Assembly (NCBI GenBank): GCA_023411175.1
Contig: JAEYPB010000098.1
Coordinates: 1 to 6,524 of the forward strand
Source: Bacillota bacterium
Lineage (GTDB): Bacteria > Bacillota > Clostridia > Christensenellales > Aristaeellaceae
Direction: 5' to 3'
DNA: 6,524 bases
Shown: piece by piece, positions 4,757-6,524 of the stretch
How the letters are laid out: each line of letters begins with the position of its first letter
Position numbering within the stretch: position 1 is the stretch's first letter
The notes under the pieces: model-generated
Databases searched by the model: none
What the model was told of the DNA's origin: nothing
The model's input: the letters and a program-made list of their open reading frames with translations, nothing else
Made by a program: the position numbers and the translations under genes

Positions 4757-5449
4757 ATGGCAAAGCGTATTTTGATTGTAGACGACGAACCCCTCATCGT
4801 CAAGGGCTTAAAATACAGCCTCGAGCAGGACGGGTATGAAACCGCGTCGGCTGCGGACGGCGAGGAAGCCGTTCAGACTTTTTTTGCCGGACAGTATGAT
4901 TTGGTGCTTCTTGACGTCATGCTGCCAAAGGCCAGCGGCATCGAGGTCTGCCAGCGCATCCGCGAAAAGAGCAATGTACCCATCATCATGCTGACCGCCA
5001 AGGGCGAGGACATGGACAAGATCCTCGGCCTTGAGTACGGCGCGGACGATTATATGACCAAGCCCTTCAACATCCTGGAGGTCAAGGCCCGCATCAAGAC
5101 CATCCTGCGCCGCACCGGACAGATGAACCGGGGTGCCGACGCCCGCACCGTCACCGTGCGGGACATGGTCATCAACCTCAACAATCGCTCCGTTGTGGTG
5201 GGCGACCGCGACGTCAACCTGACCGCCAAGGAGTTTGACCTTCTCCAGCTGTTCGCGACCAACCGCGGCAAGGTATTCAGCCGCGAGGCGCTGCTTGAGA
5301 CCATCTGGAAGTACGATTATCTGGGCGACCTGCGCACGGTGGACGTGCACATCCGCCGCCTGCGCGAAAAAATCGAAAAGAACCCCGCTCAGCCGGAATT
5401 CATCTTCACCAAGTGGGGCGTGGGCTATTACTTTACCGACAAGGATTGA
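4757..5449 (+). CDS. OmpR/PhoB-family response regulator (WalR/PhoP-like)
   Basis: This 230-residue DNA-binding regulator is phosphorylated by a partner histidine kinase. The receiver domain (about 3-118) has the acidic pair D9/D10, phospho-acceptor D53 in LLDVMLP, T80 in IIMLTAK and K102 in YMTKPF, all as expected for an active receiver. A winged-helix effector domain (about 133-227) follows, with NLTAKEFDLLQLFATNRGKVFSREALL, the recognition-helix region RTVDVHIRRLREKIE, and the C-terminal wing FIFTKWGVGYYF. Length is normal for the family. The ATG at 4757 is preceded by GGAGAGGA (4740-4747) with a 9-nt spacer; an in-frame ATG at 4721 lacks such a site and would add a non-homologous 12-residue tail. 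The adjacent downstream kinase is the probable partner. The sequence resembles WalR and PhoP, regulators of wall metabolism and phosphate response, but the exact orthologue cannot be fixed. A decayed-looking copy of its 3' end lies 80 bp downstream. Confidence 0.95.
   Translation: MAKRILIVDDEPLIVKGLKYSLEQDGYETASAADGEEAVQTFFAGQYDLVLLDVMLPKASGIEVCQRIREKSNVPIIMLTAKGEDMDKILGLEYGADDYMTKPFNILEVKARIKTILRRTGQMNRGADARTVTVRDMVINLNNRSVVVGDRDVNLTAKEFDLLQLFATNRGKVFSREALLETIWKYDYLGDLRTVDVHIRRLREKIEKNPAQPEFIFTKWGVGYYFTDKD
5399..5444 (+). repeat. 3' end of the response regulator gene, parent copy of a 46-bp imperfect repeat
   Basis: This segment encodes the C-terminal wing of the regulator (FIFTKWGVGYYFTDK). 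It matches 5479-5524 at 35 of 46 positions with no gaps, at an offset of exactly 80 bp. Confidence 0.8.
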
Positions 5450-5461
5450 CGCCGGGGGCCT

Positions 5462-6524
5462 TTGACCGCCGCTGGGGCTTCATCTACGCCGAACGGGGAG
5501 TGGGCGAACATTTTACCGACGAGGGCCAGAGCGTTCCTATATTCGATACGGTGGAGAATCGTACTCGCCTACCTGCTGATTATCTGCGTCGCGTTCCTGG
5601 TGGTCGCGGCCAGCCTGATCCGCATGGTGGGCGAATATCTGTTTTCCCAGAAGGTGCGCGAGGAGCAGCGGCTGACGGAAACCCTGTCGGAGCAGCTGGG
5701 CGGCTTTCTGGTGGTTGACGACGCCGACAGCCTGTACCGAGCGGCGGCGAACGCCTCCCAGACCGACGCGGCGCGGGTCATGGTGGTGGACGCGCTGGGC
5801 GTCGTGCAGGCGGACGGGTATTCCGAATTCAACGGCCGCCGCTTGGAATTGGGCGAGGTGGCCGCCAGCCTGTCCGGACAGGGCGCGGCCTATGGCTACT
5901 ACAACGTCGGCGAGGCCGGCGCGGGCTGGCTTGGCCGATCCGTGGGCACGGAGGGGCAGATGGTGGGCGTGTATACCGCGCCGATCCTGTCGGGGAATAC
6001 GCTCGTCGGCGCGGTGGTGTATTCGTCCATGGCCCAAGACGTGTACCAGGGCCTGACCCAGATGCAGCGCCAGATGACGCTGTGGCTCCTGCTCGTGACC
6101 GTAGCGGTTCTGATTTTGAGCCTGATGGTATCGCGCATCTTTACGCGGCCCATCGAGGAGCTCAGCCAGGGCATCTCCCGCATGACCCAGGGGGATCTGA
6201 CCAGCCGCGTCACGGTGCGCGGCCGAAACGAGTTTTCTCAGCTGGCCGAGGCCTTCAACATGATGTGTGAGCGGCTGGAGCGGCTGGACCAGACCAGAAA
6301 CCAGTTCGTGTCCAACGCCTCCCATGAGCTGAAGACGCCGCTCTCCACGATGAAGATCCTGAGCGAGACGCTGCTCTACCAGGAGCAGTGCGACCTTGAC
6401 ATGCAAAAGGAATTCCTGTCCGACATCAACAAGGAGATCGACCGGCTCAATTCGATCATCAACGACCTTCTGACGCTGGTGCACCTCGATGACCGGGGCG
6501 TGACCAAGCTGCAGCCGACGCTCG
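5462..6524 (+). CDS. Sensor histidine kinase, N-terminal part (3' end outside window)
   Basis: This membrane sensor kinase is the likely partner of the upstream regulator. Counting from TTG 5462: membrane helix 1 about 33-53 (IVLAYLLIICVAFLVVAASLI); an extracytoplasmic domain of about 150 residues that looks PAS/Cache-like (VMVVDALGVVQADG, ending APILSGNTLVGAVVYSSM), as in WalK-type kinases; membrane helix 2 about 205-225 (MTLWLLLVTVAVLILSL); HAMP about 226-278; and HisKA with the phospho-accepting His at 288 (base 6323) in NASHELKTPLS. HAMP leads directly into HisKA with no cytoplasmic PAS domain, unlike classical WalK. The ATPase domain lies beyond the window. The start is uncertain: the frame has no ATG or GTG between the regulator stop and helix 1. 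TTG 5462 is the only usual alternative; ATT 5510, preceded by GGGGAG (5495-5500), is a rarer option that gives a more typical short N-terminus. Confidence 0.92.
   Translation, partial: MTAAGASSTPNGEWANILPTRARAFLYSIRWRIVLAYLLIICVAFLVVAASLIRMVGEYLFSQKVREEQRLTETLSEQLGGFLVVDDADSLYRAAANASQTDAARVMVVDALGVVQADGYSEFNGRRLELGEVAASLSGQGAAYGYYNVGEAGAGWLGRSVGTEGQMVGVYTAPILSGNTLVGAVVYSSMAQDVYQGLTQMQRQMTLWLLLVTVAVLILSLMVSRIFTRPIEELSQGISRMTQGDLTSRVTVRGRNEFSQLAEAFNMMCERLERLDQTRNQFVSNASHELKTPLSTMKILSETLLYQEQCDLDMQKEFLSDINKEIDRLNSIINDLLTLVHLDDRGVTKLQPTL
5479..5524 (+). repeat. Degenerate copy of the response regulator 3' end, before the kinase
   Basis: This copy matches 5399-5444 at 35 of 46 positions with no gaps. 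In the frame beginning at 5470 it reads WGFIYAERGVGEHFTDEG, clearly resembling the regulator's own C-terminus (FIFTKWGVGYYFTDKD). That frame is shifted relative to both the regulator and the kinase and is not expected to be translated as a regulator. It is probably a remnant of a duplicated or recombined regulator gene. The copy occupies the place where the kinase start would normally lie. Confidence 0.78.

Noticed and set aside
5537..6484. Open frame of 315 codons on the minus strand
   Set aside because: It is the antisense shadow of the histidine kinase, whose membrane helices, HAMP and HisKA motifs are unmistakable; the antisense product is His/Gln-rich noise typical of GC-rich shadows.

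Overview
The window looks like chromosomal DNA from a GC-rich member of the Clostridia (Bacillota). Supporting this are a RecD2-type helicase coupled to a ComF-family gene, a structured RNA in the position where the raiA-motif RNA usually sits (next to comFC), a DacF-type D-Ala-D-Ala carboxypeptidase, a WalR/PhoP-like response regulator with its histidine kinase, and sigma-A-like promoters that stand out as AT-rich islands. The species cannot be named from the sequence.

Layout. Bases 3-2125 (+) hold the C-terminal part of a RecD2 helicase (cut by the left edge) overlapping by 4 bp a comF-type gene. Bases 2126-2450 hold no gene but carry a strong promoter and a folded RNA of about 225 nt, which I call as a raiA-motif RNA. 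It is followed, with no terminator between, by a 93-residue protein with two zinc knuckles (2451-2732) and a clear intrinsic terminator. Bases 2775-3071 are non-coding. A 50-bp segment (the plus-strand terminator plus half of the minus-strand terminator) occurs twice, and between the copies lie four strong stem-loops in about 200 bp. Bases 3072-4505 (-) encode a secreted, membrane-anchored D-Ala-D-Ala carboxypeptidase that converges on the zinc-ribbon gene. A divergent promoter region (4506-4756) leads into the two-component pair: response regulator 4757-5449 (+) and histidine kinase from about 5462, which runs off the right edge.

Function. The left part concerns DNA handling (RecD2, and ComF in DNA uptake). 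The middle is an RNA/zinc-ribbon transcription unit of unknown job. The right part is cell envelope: a peptidoglycan carboxypeptidase divergent from an envelope-type two-component system, a plausible but unproven regulator-target pair.

Most worth a second look: the raiA-type RNA whose downstream gene encodes a zinc-ribbon protein instead of RaiA; the repeat-bounded hairpin island; and a degenerate copy of the response regulator's 3' end sitting just where the kinase gene should start, which leaves the kinase with no ATG or GTG start.
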